Positions 44,761 through 56,660 of a DNA stretch of 64,000 nt are shown in pieces (the stretch's first letter is position 1; every line of letters begins with the position of its first letter). Below the pieces are notes generated by a model, which made no database searches, had not been told where the DNA came from, and worked only from the letters and a program-made list of their open reading frames with translations. The stretch is from Nephrocerus scutellatus (Eukaryota; Arthropoda; Insecta; Diptera; Pipunculidae), in contig OX352764.1 in assembly GCA_947095585.1 (NCBI GenBank), positions 74,386,816 through 74,450,815 on the forward strand, read 5' to 3'. A program made the position numbers and the translations under genes.

Positions 44761-46895
44761 TTGGAGCTTCGTGATATTTGCATGAATGAATTTGATTATT
44801 TATCGGACACTATTGACAAGATTTACCAATCCTCACAAACATCAGAATTGGTAGTCTTTGGCGATTTTAATGTCCATAATGATTCTTGGTTGACATATTC
44901 GAGTGGTAGAGATCGAACAGGTGAATCCGCAGAGCTATTTTCAAATATCAATCTTCTCACCCAACTCGTTGATAAGCCAACTAGATATCCCGATACAACT
45001 GGCCCATCACCTCACACATTAGATTTATTCCTAACTTCTATGCCAGATAAATATTCAATTGATTTATCTGCTCCATTAGGTCTTTCCGACTACGCTCTGG
45101 TATTAGCCAAATTTTTAATAACCCCAGCCCTTGTAGGGCCTACTCGTAAAAGGCTACTCTGGCACTTCAAAAATGCTAACTGGGAGCTCCTGAATCAATT
45201 TTATAGCTCATTTGATTGGTCAACCTGCTTTTCCAACAATAATACTGATGAAGCATCTCAACTGATCACGTCAACCATTTTGCTAGGAATGAAAAATTTC
45301 ATTCCTTCCTCCTTTAAGAAAAGCAATATTCGTATGAATAAGTGGTTTAATGAAAAATGCAGCTCAGAAGTCGCGAGTAAAAAAACAGCCCATTTGGACT
45401 ACGTTAATTGCCCATCCATAAAAAAACTTGTTAAGTTTACAATAGCCAGATATAATTATAAATAACCAAAAGATTCGAGATAGCATGCTTAAAATTTTAG
45501 ATTCAGATTCAAATAATCGAAACTTTTCTTCGTTTACTGCCCTGGTAAAAAAAAACTTTGCCGAAAAGACTTCTTCTGTTCCTTCTTTATTCCATAAGGG
45601 TATTCTTTATAAAAGTGATATTCAGAAAGCCTTAGCTTCGAATTTTGCTTGTGCGTCCACCCTTCCATTATCTAACCAAAGTCCACCAATTCTTCCGAAT
45701 GTCAACGGGTTGTTTCTAAAATTCCTAAAGAACTTGACCCCATTAAACAACTGGACCCGACGGTATTCCACCATTATTATTAAAAAGTAGTCATCATACT
45801 TTAGCAAAACCGCTTAGCAAATTATTTCATCTCTAAATGAAGACAGGTGTTTTTCCGTCAATTTGGAAAATAGCTAATATTCAACCCGTCCCGAAAAAAG
45901 GTGATAAGTCTGCACCTACTAACTACCGCGCTATTGCTCTGTTGTCGGTTTTATCAAAGGTAATGAAATCTATCATTAATTTCAAACTAATGAGCTATCT
46001 GGATTCGAATGCTCTTTTATCCGATGTACAGTATGGATTTCGAAAAAATCGATCTTCAGGTTAACTAATGACGTGCATGACTCATTGTTGGGGGCGAAGC
46101 ATTAAAAATCTAGGCGAATCAAGCGTTGTGTCCTTGGATATTTCTAAGGCTTTTGATAGAGTATGACATGTTTGTCTTATTAATAAGATTCGTGCGCTTA
46201 ACTTACACACCTCTCTCATTACATGGATTGAGGATTATTTATGGAACCGCAAAATAAAAGTTGTATTGAGTGGTTTTTCCTCATCTTCGCATGGGATCAA
46301 TACTGGCGCTCCTCAAGGGTCACCCTTATCGCCTGTGATATCCATTCATTTGCTGATGATACGACGTTATCAGCTTCCATCGAGTTTGTTTGTCTCGCTT
46401 GATTGGTTCGCGTCAATTAATGAATTCGGTAATTCTGTCGAACATTCAAGTCATTCTTGATCGCGGCAGATGTAATAGGGTGGAATTTAACCCAAATAAA
46501 TTCCAGGCTTGTCTTTTTTCTCAGAAGGCAATTCAACAATACGTACCCCCATTAATTAATGGTGCCACTATTGCGAGATCAGTTTCACTGAAGATGTTAG
46601 GTTTGAAAGCTTCAAGTGAACTTTCCTGGAAGGAACACCATGATTCATTGATGAAAGAATTTGGACTCACGTCGTTTTAGTTTCATGTTAATTTTTTGTA
46701 TTGCTTTTTCAATGAATCAGAGAGAATTCTGGGAAAATAAATTGAAACCGGCTACAAACGTAAGGAATGTGATATGGTGTAATTCCTTCGAATTTTAAAT
46801 TTTAATTTTAATAGCCCACCTTATTTCCGTGACGCAAGTCATTCAGAGATTTCTCCCTTGGCAGTGAGTCTATATACATAAAAAACAAATATGAA
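44761..46895 (+). pseudogene. Retrotransposon B' (CR1/L2-type): endonuclease C-half, RT and 3' end
   Basis: The ORF 44761-45465 contains the endonuclease motif VVFGDFNVHNDSWLTYSSG, DLFLTSMPDKYSID and LGLSDYALVLA (the usual SDH has become SDY). It is followed by a linker ending in KWFNEKCSSEVASKK. The next ORFs hold NIQPVPKKGDKSAPTNYRAI, SVVSLDISKAFDRV (46130-46165), NTGAPQGSPLSPV and FADDTTLSAS (about 46345-46375). They also hold NRVEFNPNKFQACLFSQKAI and SELSWKEHHDSLMKEFGLTSF (motif near 46615-46677). The RT C-terminal region normally following is missing, and the sequence goes directly into a 3' untranslated stretch ending CCCTTGGCAGTGAGTC and an A-rich tail near 46885. Several frameshifts. 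The 5' end is truncated inside the endonuclease. Confidence 0.8.
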
Positions 46896-48567
46896 CATTC
46901 ATATTTTTAAAGAGGTTGGCAACATAAAATGTTTTCCAAAAACTCTTGTCGCGTGATCTTAATGTCTTTACGAACAGAACAAATGAACTTATTTATGAAG
47001 GTATATGTTTGGTGTTTCTTTTTTCGTCAGTTCGTTTTTTCTTGTTATTCAATGTAATATGGAAACCTACGCTACTTGACTGATTTAAAATTTTGTGTGA
47101 TACTCCTAAGTTATTTTAATCTAAATTTAAAAACCCGGCAATACTTAGACTTTGAACCCATAAACATTCTTGTGCTTTGGCTCGTATACGTACTTATAAA
47201 TATAATGATATATATAATAACATAATAAAAAAATAAACATATCAGTTATTTCCGGTAAAAAGTTTGCACTAAATTGTTATTATAGAGAATTACAAATGTG
47301 AATATTTTAAGTACAGTGCATTTTTAAATCCTTTTCTATAAAAAAATAATTTTTTAAAACTAAAAAATGCAAAACAATTATAAATCTCTTGAAATTAAGA
47401 ATTTCCACCAATCTTGATTTTGAGACAATGTTATCATATTTGCAAATACTTATGAGTCATGTCGACGGGAGTATAATTTTTTGACATACAATTTTACGTT
47501 TGTATTTTTGATACTAAACATACCGGAAATATCAAAAAAAGTACTCCTATTATTTGTTTTTTTTTTTTTTTGAAGTTAGGAATTTTTGTCTGTTTCCTAT
47601 TTATTTTTAATTTATTTATTTTAGAAAAGTTTCAGTAGTCACACAATATTCGCAATATTAAATTTTAATTTTAGTTACTTACTATTTCAGTTAATATCAT
47701 AAAAATTTAATGGAAAAATTTACTACATAAAAGAGTCATTTCAATTTAGACACAAATGCAAATATAACAATTGGATAAAAGTATTTTTTCAAAAAACATT
47801 TTGCTCTATAAACCACACAAAAATGCAATCACACTCACACTGAGTCACACATAATAATAGTATATTAGCCAATTTAATTATTTGATTAGACATACAATGC
47901 ATTAATAACTAACATATAATCATTATCATATCAGCTAGACTAAACGTTTAAACCGTTATCTTTAGTTTGTGAAAATATTCGCTGTCCACATTAGTATATA
48001 TCGATATATCGAAGTTTTTTCCTTTTTTTGAGAATGTTTTAATTCATAATTTGAATCTATTGTATAGATTAAAACATTATCTTAGTATCTTTTTTCGTTC
48101 TTTTTATTGTGTGGTGATAAAAAAATATATACTCGTTATAGTAGAGTGAGATATATGTATAGAATGAGTGTGATGTTGAAGTCAATATCTACAATTTATT
48201 TTAAAACAATTATTGATTTTTTCGATATAATTACACAAAAACACTTTCATAAATGACAACATTTTGAATAAAAAATTCTACGATTTTACAACTGTTAAGA
48301 TTCACATCATATTGTTAGGAAAATCAGAAATTGCACCGAAGTTTTTGTAGTGGAAAATAACACCATTTCTGCATATAATATTACAATATTAATATATAAT
48401 ATTATTATTCAAACAAATAATTATGTTCGACTCGATTTTGCCAAGTTAATATCATTGTAATATTATATGATTACCTTCCAGCCGCACCAGACATAGAGAC
48501 AAAAAGGAAGGAATATTAATCCGTTCTTTAATATCTCCTGTAGCTTCACCCTTTTTTATCGCCTGTA
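46896..48567. other. AT-rich DNA without recognised features
   Basis: Nothing assignable over about 1.7 kb; a T-run is at 47560-47571. Confidence 0.45.
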
Positions 48568-49108
48568 ATCAATTCTTTCAAAAGCGATTCCATGTGCTTC
48601 ATTATCGATTCGCAGAATGAAGTTCGTTACATTACGTTGATGATGTATGATTTCCCTTTGTTTTTAATTTTTGAAAAATTCGTCCACTGCACTATTCATT
48701 TCAAGCTAAATAGTTGTACATCCACAAATAATCATTTTATTTTCGAAATAATTTTTCAGTAAAGGTATTACATTTTTGTTCCCTATTTCCACTTAGTATT
48801 AGTATTAGGAGGAATAAATTTTAACAAACTAATATATAAATATAAATATAAAATTATAACCAATTCTTTCGAAAGCTTTCCATGTAATTTGCTTCATTAG
48901 CGATTCGCAGAATGTGGGAGTAATGTATCCTAGGAGATTATTTTTTCAATATCTGTACTGATGATATATGTTTTCTTAACTTTTTTTTAATTTCTGATGA
49001 TTTTATCTACTGCATATTAAATTTTGGCCTAATTAATGGTTGAAATATCGATTTTTAATTTTTTTCCGAAATAATTTTTCAATAAAGAAATTTGATAAAT
49101 TTGTGTTC
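48568..49108 (+). repeat. Direct duplication, period about 291 bp (units 1 and part of 2)
   Basis: CAATTCTTTC...GCGATTCGCAGAATG-type text occurs at 48570-48628 and 48861-48914, followed in both by TGATGATATATG/TGATGATGTATG, ATTTTTTTCCGAAATAATTT-like and TTTTTCAATAAAG/TTTTTCAGTAAAG. Unit 2 is interrupted at 49108 by the RTE copy and resumes at 51971 with AAATTTTTGTTCCCTATTTG, matching unit 1 at about 48774. Confidence 0.7.
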
Positions 49109-51970
49109 AAAGTTAGGTTGGCGCGAGGCCAATAACCTCGCCCGTAAAAAAGTATTATTATGGAACCCAAAATCAGCCTCGGATACACTGATGAACGACG
49201 ACGACCACGGCAACGAAAAAGGCTAAAAGATTTAAGAATTTCCTCATGGAACGTATGCTCACTGTATAGAGCTCAAGCTGCACAGCAGCTGGCCGATACC
49301 ATGTCTAAATATAAGGCTGACATAACAGCTATCCAGGAGATGCGGTGGACGGGGAATATTATAGCTGTCATGAAAGACATCATGTGCTCGGGATGGGGTT
49401 TCTAGTCAGGAAAAGAATGGAACCCACTGTTATCGGCTTTAATGTAGTAAATGAGCTGCTATGCACCCTTCGCGTGCGGAGCATTTTTAAAAACATAAGC
49501 CTCATACACGTTCACGCACCTACAAAGGATTCCCCATATGACGAAAAAGAAGAATTCTTTGAATCAGCCGAACGGGAACTCTTTGCCTGCCCTCAGTATG
49601 ATGTAAAAATCATTCTGGGGGTTATGAATGCTAAAATAGGTAGGGAGCCAGTGTTCAGGCAGTACATTGGTACCCATAACTTATACGAGAACACTAATGA
49701 CAATGGACAACGAATCATAGAGATGGCAGCAATAATTTGGTCGTTGCGAGTACAAGGTTTGCGCGTAAAAATATCCACAAAGCCACCTGGGTATCTCCTG
49801 ATGGAGCCACTCGCAACCAGATAGACCACGTGTTGATAGACCGCCGCCACAACCCGAACCTGATGACGGTACGAACGTCACTCGGACCACTATCCTGTTG
49901 GTATGTTGCTCCGAGCGCGGATTGCATCATCACGAAAGACTGCATCCGTGAATCCGATTCGAAACGACACGGCTGCCCTTCGCAACGAAGAGACCAGAAA
50001 CAACTACGTTTAAGCGATAGGACTCGTCCTAAATGCAGGAAGAGTAAGTCCTGGGGCTGAGATGCCGGGCGTAGAAGAGAACACGCCTTAAAAATACTGT
50101 CATTAGTACTGCTGACTCCATCTTAGGCAGTAGTCTTAGAGATCGGAACGACTGGTTCGATAACGAATGTAAGCGAGCGAATGAACGCAAGAATGTTGCG
50201 TACCGAGCAATGCAACAATCTCATAGAACGCGGGCACGCGAAGATGAATATAAAGAGCTCAGAAGATATAAAAAAACAGTTCACCGGCGAATGAAAGTAG
50301 CCTGGGAGAAGTATCCCGTCCGAGAACTAGAACAGTACAGAGAGCAAGGACCGCACCAGGCGCGGAAGTTCTTCCAAAGAGGTCGCGGTATGACGCAATA
50401 TACACTGCGTTGCACATACTGAAAGGACAAAAAGGGTAATCTGATCACCGATCTTAAAGGCATCTTAGAGCGATGGGAAACGCACTTTCATGAGTTGCTA
50501 AATGGGCAGTAAACTGAGAAATTGGAGGCTCTACCAAGTATAGACGAAGTTATCAGAGCGATAAATCTGCTCAAAAATAATAAGGCCCCGGGATCTGATG
50601 GGATCCCAGCGGAACTGATAAAAATAGGAGGCCCAACATTACACCAAGCAATTCATGAAATAATAGTGCTAGTATGGGAGGAAGAAGCGTATAAGATTTT
50701 CTCCTCTATCCTTCAATACAGGATAGCACCATACGCAAAAGTCATCATTGGTCCATACCAATGTGGCTTCATCCCAGCAAATCAACAACTGATCAGATTT
50801 ACACCCTTAGGCAGGTGATGGAAAAATGTCTAGAGTTTCAAAACTCATTACACCATCTTTTTATAGACATTAAAGCAGCCTATGATAGCATAGCCAGAGT
50901 AGACCTTTATAAAGCCATTAGAGAATTCGGCATTCCAAATAAACTGACACGACTATGTAGGTGGACCATGACCAATGTTATAAGCCAAGAAAAAATATCC
51001 AGATCACTATCAAGCCCATTCAACATCTATAACGGGCTCCGACAAGGGGATGGACTGGCCTGCGTCCTTTTCAACCTGGCATTGGAGAAAGTGTTCCGAG
51101 AATCTGACGTAACGGCGAGAGGAACAATTCTCTATAAGTCTATTCAGAAACTGGGTTACGCAGACAATATTGACATCGTTGGTAGAAACCGAAGAGCTCT
51201 ACAGGAAGCTTTCATCCAGATAGAGCAGGCGGCACGAAATCTGGGGCTGCACATAAGTGACAGCAAAACAAAGTACGTGGTGGCCACGTCTGCGACTAGA
51301 AGATCCAACATTGGTCACGCAATTAAAATAGTTGAGCGCGAATTTAAAGTAATGCAATCCTTTAACTATCTCGGGTCATCTGTAGCAGCCGATAACAGCA
51401 TGGAACCAGAAATACGCGCACGGTTACTTAAAGTCAACAAATCCTACTATAGTCTGTCAAGACTCTTCAAATCCAGGAACTTATCCATAACATCCAAGCT
51501 GCGGATATATAAGACAATGGTCATACCAGTACTTACCTATGGATACCAGACTTGGGTGCTTAGCTAAAAGCATTCTGACCTGTTAGCCGCGTTCGATATA
51601 AAAGTCTTACGGAGAATTGTTGGCCCCGAATGTGAGGAAGGACGATTCCGGAGACTCTATAATGATGAGATCTACGAGCGTTACCGCAATGTCGACATCA
51701 TGAAAAAATTAAATTTGGCAGGCTCCGGTGGGCAGGACACCTAGCTCGCATGAGCGAAGAGGATCCTGCTCGGAAAGTCCTTTGCGGTAGGATTTATGGA
51801 ACACGACAACTAGGCCGGCCAAGCCTACGCTGGAAGGATGGCGTAGACCAGGACGCCCAGAGCTTAGGGATGCCAAACTGGATGACATTGGCTCGAAATC
51901 GAGATCGGTGGAGAGACTTTTTGCGGGAGACCAGGACCGGACCCCGGTTGTGAAGCCAAATATGATGATG
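49109..51970 (+). mobile_element. RTE-like non-LTR retrotransposon, copy E (nearly complete, inactive)
   Basis: 2862 bp with a 12-base target-site duplication, one mismatch (49097-49108 and 51971-51982). It lacks only the first part of the 5' leader seen in copy A. Endonuclease: LRISSWNVCSLYRAQ and IQEMRWTG (49160-49405), PQYDVKIILGVMNAKIGREP (about 49590-49640; the catalytic GDFN/GDMN Asp is Val here) and RNQIDHVLIDRRH (about 49815-49855). RT: NNKAPGSDGIPAELIK (50580-50625), HHLFIDIKAAYDSIARVDLY (50850-50910), LRQGDGLACVLFNLALEK (51035-51090), GYADNIDIVG in place of YADD (51150-51185), and VIPVLTYGYQTWVLS (51520-51565). The C-terminal tail is LGRPSLRWKDGVDQDAQSLG. It ends in AAATATGATGATG. 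At least six frame breaks, plus the two active-site changes. Confidence 0.9.
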
Positions 51971-52036
51971 AAATTTTTGTTCCCTATTTGTGCTTATTAT
52001 TTTTTTTTAGATATTAAATTTTAACAAATTAATAAT
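51971..52036 (+). repeat. Remainder of 291-bp duplication unit 2
   Basis: AAATTTTTGTTCCCTATTTG followed by ATTAAATTTTAACAAATTAA matches unit 1 at 48770-48832. Confidence 0.65.
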
Positions 52037-52850
52037 TGTTTTTTTTTTCGAACGATAAAAAATTTATTTATTTTGTTTAAAAATGGTATAAAATAAATAT
52101 ATTTTTCCTACGACTATATGACGGCGGTAAAATGATAAAGAAGTACAGTAATTTAAAATCCTTAAAGCAACCAACACAATGTTAATTGCCCAAGTGTGAC
52201 AACTGCTTTTTAAGTAATCCAATTATAATGTCAGCTAAGAGCATTATGAATAGTTATTATTACACATCCAAATGCTCATTTTCAATATTTAAACGAAAAA
52301 CAATTATCATTTGATAGCTTGACAACTTGAGGGATTTCCTCAAAATGCCAGACAGCTTCAAATACACATTACATACATATTGTGTATTTATTTAGTTCTC
52401 ACGTAACCATCTGAGACAAACTAGTTGACCTTTCTTGTTGAATATTTCTGGCGTATAATCGATAGTGCAAAAAATCCACATTTTATTGGACAACTACTTT
52501 CGTATCCGCATTTATAATTTTTTAGTAGATAAACTAAATACAAACGCAAGTGACATTTTTTATAGAAAAGAGTAAAAATATGTAATGATTTTTTTTTATT
52601 TATGTAGCATAAAAATGTTCATTTAAATAAAAACAATACTAACAAATAAACGTACATATACTATTTCAACACAAAGCAATTAAAAAAATTTGATTTTACT
52701 TTCTTTTACATACTAAAATGAAGAATGTATAGTAATCATGAAAATTTTCGAACTCGGGATTTTTGCAGATTTACCCATTACCGTATCTCATGAGTCAGAA
52801 AAAGCAAACATAAAAAAATCTCTGTCTGTCTGTATGTCTGCCTGAGTGGA
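52037..52850. other. AT-rich DNA without recognised features
   Basis: Nothing assignable apart from a GTCTGTCTGTATGTCTGCC microsatellite at about 52822-52841, similar in position to those at the start of H copies. Confidence 0.4.
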
Positions 52851-53109
52851 CACAGATCCATACGGCTGAGCATATCAGGATGAAAATTCATATTTAAGAT
52901 TTTCACATAAATTGTGAGGGGCCAGATGATTTTGACGGAAATCTGATAGCGTGACAGAATAGTGATAGAAGTAACAGTTTACAGTGACAGTTTTTCGAAT
53001 TTTTGCAAAAAACTAAAAAAGTATAGCACCTAGGAGAATCTGTTAAGTGCAACAAAAATTTAAAGAAAATTTAAAAAAAAAATTTAAAAAAAAATTTAAA
53101 AAAAAATTA

Positions 53110-53904
53110 AAAAAACAACCCATAAAAATTTAAATTTAAATTTTTCGTGTAAATTCTCTCATCGGGGATACACAATGTGCAGTTTTAATAAAATCGGGTA
53201 TATTTTTTAAAATTTTTGTTAGGGAGCCCGTTCCCTGGGCTCGATTACTTCCAATTTTAAGAAAAAGTGTTGTCCATCGGAGTTACACATGCATATAAAA
53301 TTTGAATAAAATCGGGTACTTTTATTTATAAAATTTGTATGGGTGCCCCCCGACGCAGGGGCCCAATCACTGCCAAAAGTGTTGTGCATCGGAGATACAC
53401 ATGCGTATAATATTTGAAGAAAATCAGGTCAATTTTGTAAAAAAAACTTTTGTGGGTGCCCCCCGACCCCGGGGCCCGATCGCTTTAAAATTTTTACAAA
53501 AAGTGTTGCCCATCGGAGATACACATGTGTATAAAATATTAAGAAAATCTGGTTAATTTTTATTTTAAATTTGTATGAGGCCCCACGACCCCGGCGTCTG
53601 TATAGGACCCCATGATCCCGGGGCGCGGGGTGTCCAAAATTTTTACAAAAAGTGTTGTCCATCGGAGATACACATGTATATAAAATTTGAAGACAATCGG
53701 GTAAATTTTGTAAAATATATGTATGGGAGCCCCCCGACCCCGGGTCCCAAAATTTTAATATATAGTGTTGTCATCCAAGATATGTATGTGTGCAAAATTT
53801 CAATGAAATAGGTCTTTGGGAAGTGGATTAAAAATTGATCGCAAGATTCCACGACAAACAAACCCACAAACACACGGGCACGCGAAGTTAATATAGAGAA
53901 TTTA
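53110..53904 (-). mobile_element. Element H, copy 3 (both ends; clearest internal tandem repeats)
   Basis: In minus orientation it starts AAATTCTCTATATTAACTTC (53904 leftwards) and ends with AGAGAATTTACACGAAAAAT...TATGGGTTGT at 53110. In between are repeats of about 107-149 bp, seen on the plus strand as CATCGGAGATACACATGTGT-type words starting at 53275, 53387, 53511, 53660 and 53767. Each is followed by TAAAATTTGAAGAAAATCGG-type AT-rich text and a GC-rich cassette GCCCCCCGACCCCGGGGCCC. Several short ORFs on both strands through the cassettes are artefacts. Confidence 0.65.
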
Positions 53905-54850
53905 AAAAAAAAATTAAAAAAAAAAACCGATCTCGTCCGTAAAAGAAATTCGTGTTGTGCCCACACCTCCATTTTTTTATTATATATATATATTATATTA
54001 ATATATAATAGCGAATTCTTTATTGGAACGTGTTCTTGTAGTGGTTACCTTATCTACCATCTCTTATCTCTAACCAAACAGAACATATCAAATTCCTGCA
54101 AATGTGTGTGCTATGTGAATTACATGTAAATTTACCGTGTATTAGATATCAGATGCAATGATTTCAAGGATATTTGATATCTATTAAAAATCTAATTTTT
54201 ATATCCAAGAAAATGCTTCTTCTTTAATTCCCATAAACATAGATAGAAAGCCAAAGAGTAATTAATTAATGATGTCTACCTCAAACCAATTAATTTAAAC
54301 AAACATCTTCGTGCAATGTGCCTTTGATATGCTAGTTTTAATTATGTCGGTTCTGTCAGGAGCTTCTTTCTTTTATTTTACTCTGTCAGATTTTATTATT
54401 GGTTTAAAAATAGATATCTTTACGTTGAGATAATAATTGGCGACACATCATCTTACAGGATCTAGTGATGATAAAAGCAACAACACAAAGTTAAAAAAAA
54501 TGTACAAAATCTAGAGTAGATGTGCAGATGTTATATAACTACATAATCAAAAATACATTATATCCCTAAATCCTCAGAAGCATAGGTAGATAGTATACAT
54601 AGATCGCAATCGTCTTGTTATTTGAAATAAAATGCGTACGTCACGCTATTAAATATTTTTGTTGCAACAATTCATTGATTTGGTTATTTAAATGAACTGA
54701 GTTGAAACAAGATACAAAATAGATTAACGCAGTTTTAAATTAATAGAAGAGGAAGAACAGAAAAACTTTTGGAATGAAAGCAGTGAACAACAGAAGGACT
54801 TGAGAAGTTAGATCAAAAAGAATACAAAAATTAATAATAAAATTATCTTC
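53905..54850. other. AT-rich DNA without recognised features
   Basis: Nothing assignable; a TA-rich run is at 53980-54010. Confidence 0.4.
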
Positions 54851-55010
54851 TCAAATTATTATCCCGGCGTTACCCGGGACCCGCCGACCACTAGCACCCG
54901 GTGTCTTGGTGTAGACCCACCAAAAGCTAGAATAACAGGTCTGGCTGCCCCTCACACCCTACTGACACAGCCAACCTGACCACAATATATACATATATAT
55001 ATATATATTT
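54851..55010 (-). mobile_element. Helitron 3' region with GC-rich hairpin
   Basis: On the minus strand TCCCGGGTAACGCCGGGATA (about 54863-54882) forms the CCCGG/CCGGG hairpin typical of insect Helitron 3' ends. The terminal CTAGT expected a few bases later has decayed, although a CTAGT occurs on the inner side near 54892. It lies downstream, on the same strand, of the helicase fragment at 55935-56250, with an RTE copy between. Confidence 0.5.
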
Positions 55011-55934
55011 ATCATCATCATCATATTTGGCTCTACAACCGGGGTCCGGTCCTGGCCTCCCGCAAACAGTCTCTCCACCGGTCTTGATTTCGAGTTGATG
55101 CCATCTAGTTTGGCATCCCTAAACTCAGGGCGTCCTGGTCTACGCCGTCCTTCCAGCGTAGGCTTGCTTGCTGCTATCTCTATGAGTCGTTGTCCATTGT
55201 GTTCTCGTGTAAGCTATGGGTGCCAATGTACTGCCTGAATACGGGCTCCTTACCTATTTTAGCACTCATATCCCCCAGAATGATTTTTACATCATACTGA
55301 GGGCAGGCATGGAGTTCCCGTTCGACTGATGCAAAGAATTCTTCTTTGTCATCATCTGGGGAATCCTCTGTAGGTGCGTGAACGTTTATGAGGCTTATGT
55401 TTTTAAATTTGCTCCGCACGCGAAGGGTGCATAGCCGTTCATTTATTGCTTTAAAGCCGATAACGGTGGGTTTCATTCTTTTGACGACTAGAAACCTCAC
55501 CTCGAGCACTGATGTCTTGCATGACAGCTGTAATATATGTCATATTCTGATTTTTGTAGACACCGTTGCCCGTCCACCTCATCTCCTGGATTGCTGTTAT
55601 GTCAGCCTTATATTTGGACAGGGTATCGGCCAGCTGCTATGTAGCGTACGTTCCATGAGAAAAATCTTAAATCGTTAAGCCGTTTTCGTTGCCGTGTTCG
55701 GCGTCATTCTTCAGTGTATCCGAGGCTGATTTTGGGTTCCGTAATAATAATTTTTACGGGCGAGGTTATTGGCATTGTGCCAACCTTACTTTGAAGGGAC
55801 TAGCCCGATTATTCCGCTTTTCCTGCATTGGAGGAAAATTACCGGCGACCACCACGTGGAGGTTTGATCGCACTTCCACCAGTCAGAGATAGTTACGGCC
55901 ACCTTCAAATAAAAAACATTCTGTTGTAAAAATA
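55011..55934 (-). pseudogene. RTE-like non-LTR retrotransposon, copy F (internally deleted), inside a Helitron
   Basis: The 3' (CAT)n tail is at 55011-55023, then GGCTCTACAACCGGGGTCCG and the C-terminal tail. At about 55165 it jumps to the endonuclease: the ORF 55180-55509 reads PTVIGFKAINERLCTLRVRS, PQYDVKIILGDMSAKIGKEP (catalytic Asp retained, unlike copy E) and FRQYIGTHSLHENT. The whole RT is deleted. The 5' leader with CCAATAACCTCGCCCG and GGTGGCCGTAACTATCTCTG (complement of 55740-55910) is present. The full 5' end is near 55934. The copy splits Helitron helicase sequence. Confidence 0.8.
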
Positions 55935-56250
55935 AAGTTGTCCGTGGGAAAAACATGACGATCTCAAATCTATACTCCGCAGTACTTAATAAACTGCCCG
56001 AGTTATTGATCGTCATCGAAAACGCAAGTTTTACTGGAAATTGCAATCTCTTAAATTTAAAAGGTAGGTCCGTTGAAATGAGTGCTATTCGTGGGATAAA
56101 AACTGTTTCACACTGTCCCTTTTCTCTGAAGATAGTCGCTTCAATTATATTTCCCGGCATCTCTTTTACGCACAGTCTTGTGCCGTTGCAAAGATTTGGC
56201 GAGTCGAGAATCCGTAGTAAAATAATTGGAGATGTGGTGGCAATCCAGAC
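55935..56250 (-). pseudogene. Helitron RepHel helicase, C-terminal fragment
   Basis: Leftward on the minus strand: NLCNGTRLCVKEMPGNIIEA (about 56125-56195), FIPRIALISTDLPFKFKRLQ (about 56050-56105), FPVKLAFSMTIN (about 56015-56050; the following KSQGQS motif is broken by a frameshift) and DLRSSCFSHGQLYFY (about 55935-55975). This is the helicase V/VI part of Helitron and PIF1-like helicases, which unwinds DNA during rolling-circle transposition. Upstream helicase and Rep domains are not visible. Together with the hairpin at 54863-54882 on the same strand, it marks a decayed autonomous Helitron interrupted by RTE copy F. Confidence 0.75.
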
Positions 56251-56299
56251 GAATTAAGTGAGATAAGGAACTCAGTTCGATAATTAACTTAACCATTCA

Positions 56300-56660
56300 A
56301 CTCAGCGACCATGAAAACCATAGTATCAACACTAATATCGGTCACCCCCCCCCCGCAGCTATCACCCCATATCCCAAGAAAACCATAGAATCAACATTAA
56401 TATCGATCACCAACCCCCATGCGGGAATATAACTCACCCATAGGAGTGTACTACCAGCACTATTCGTCTCGGCGATACCGAAAACGGTGGGTCCGATACT
56501 AATATCGGCTGCCACGCCTCCCCCAGCCAAATACCGTGCTACCCCCCACCACCTATATTTGATTCCAGGTAGTAACTAATATGTATACCAAGCTTGGTTG
56601 AAATTGGTCAAGGCGTTCCAGAGCTAGTTAGGCACAACTATATATATATATATATAAAAA
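56300..56660. repeat. Degenerate C-rich repeats
   Basis: AAACCATAGTATCAACACTA plus ATATCGGTCACCC at 56315, AAACCATAGAATCAACATTA plus ATATCGATCACC at 56382, and CCGATACTAATATCGG at 56490 form three degenerate units about 70-100 bp apart, with C runs. It ends in AAATTGGTCAAGGCGTTCCA and a (TA)n run, phrases common in insect Helitron-like elements. Confidence 0.45.

Noticed and set aside
43938..46864. DNA transposon with about 180-bp terminal inverted repeats carrying a captured retrotransposon
   Set aside because: The inverted match extends into the B' coding end and both outer ends are followed by A-rich tails, so two opposite retrotransposon copies are more likely. Kept as an alternative in the findings.
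53335..53972. Several ORFs of 70-110 codons in the element H cassettes
   Set aside because: Both strands are open because of the GC-rich repeats; the translations are repetitive and unrelated to known proteins.
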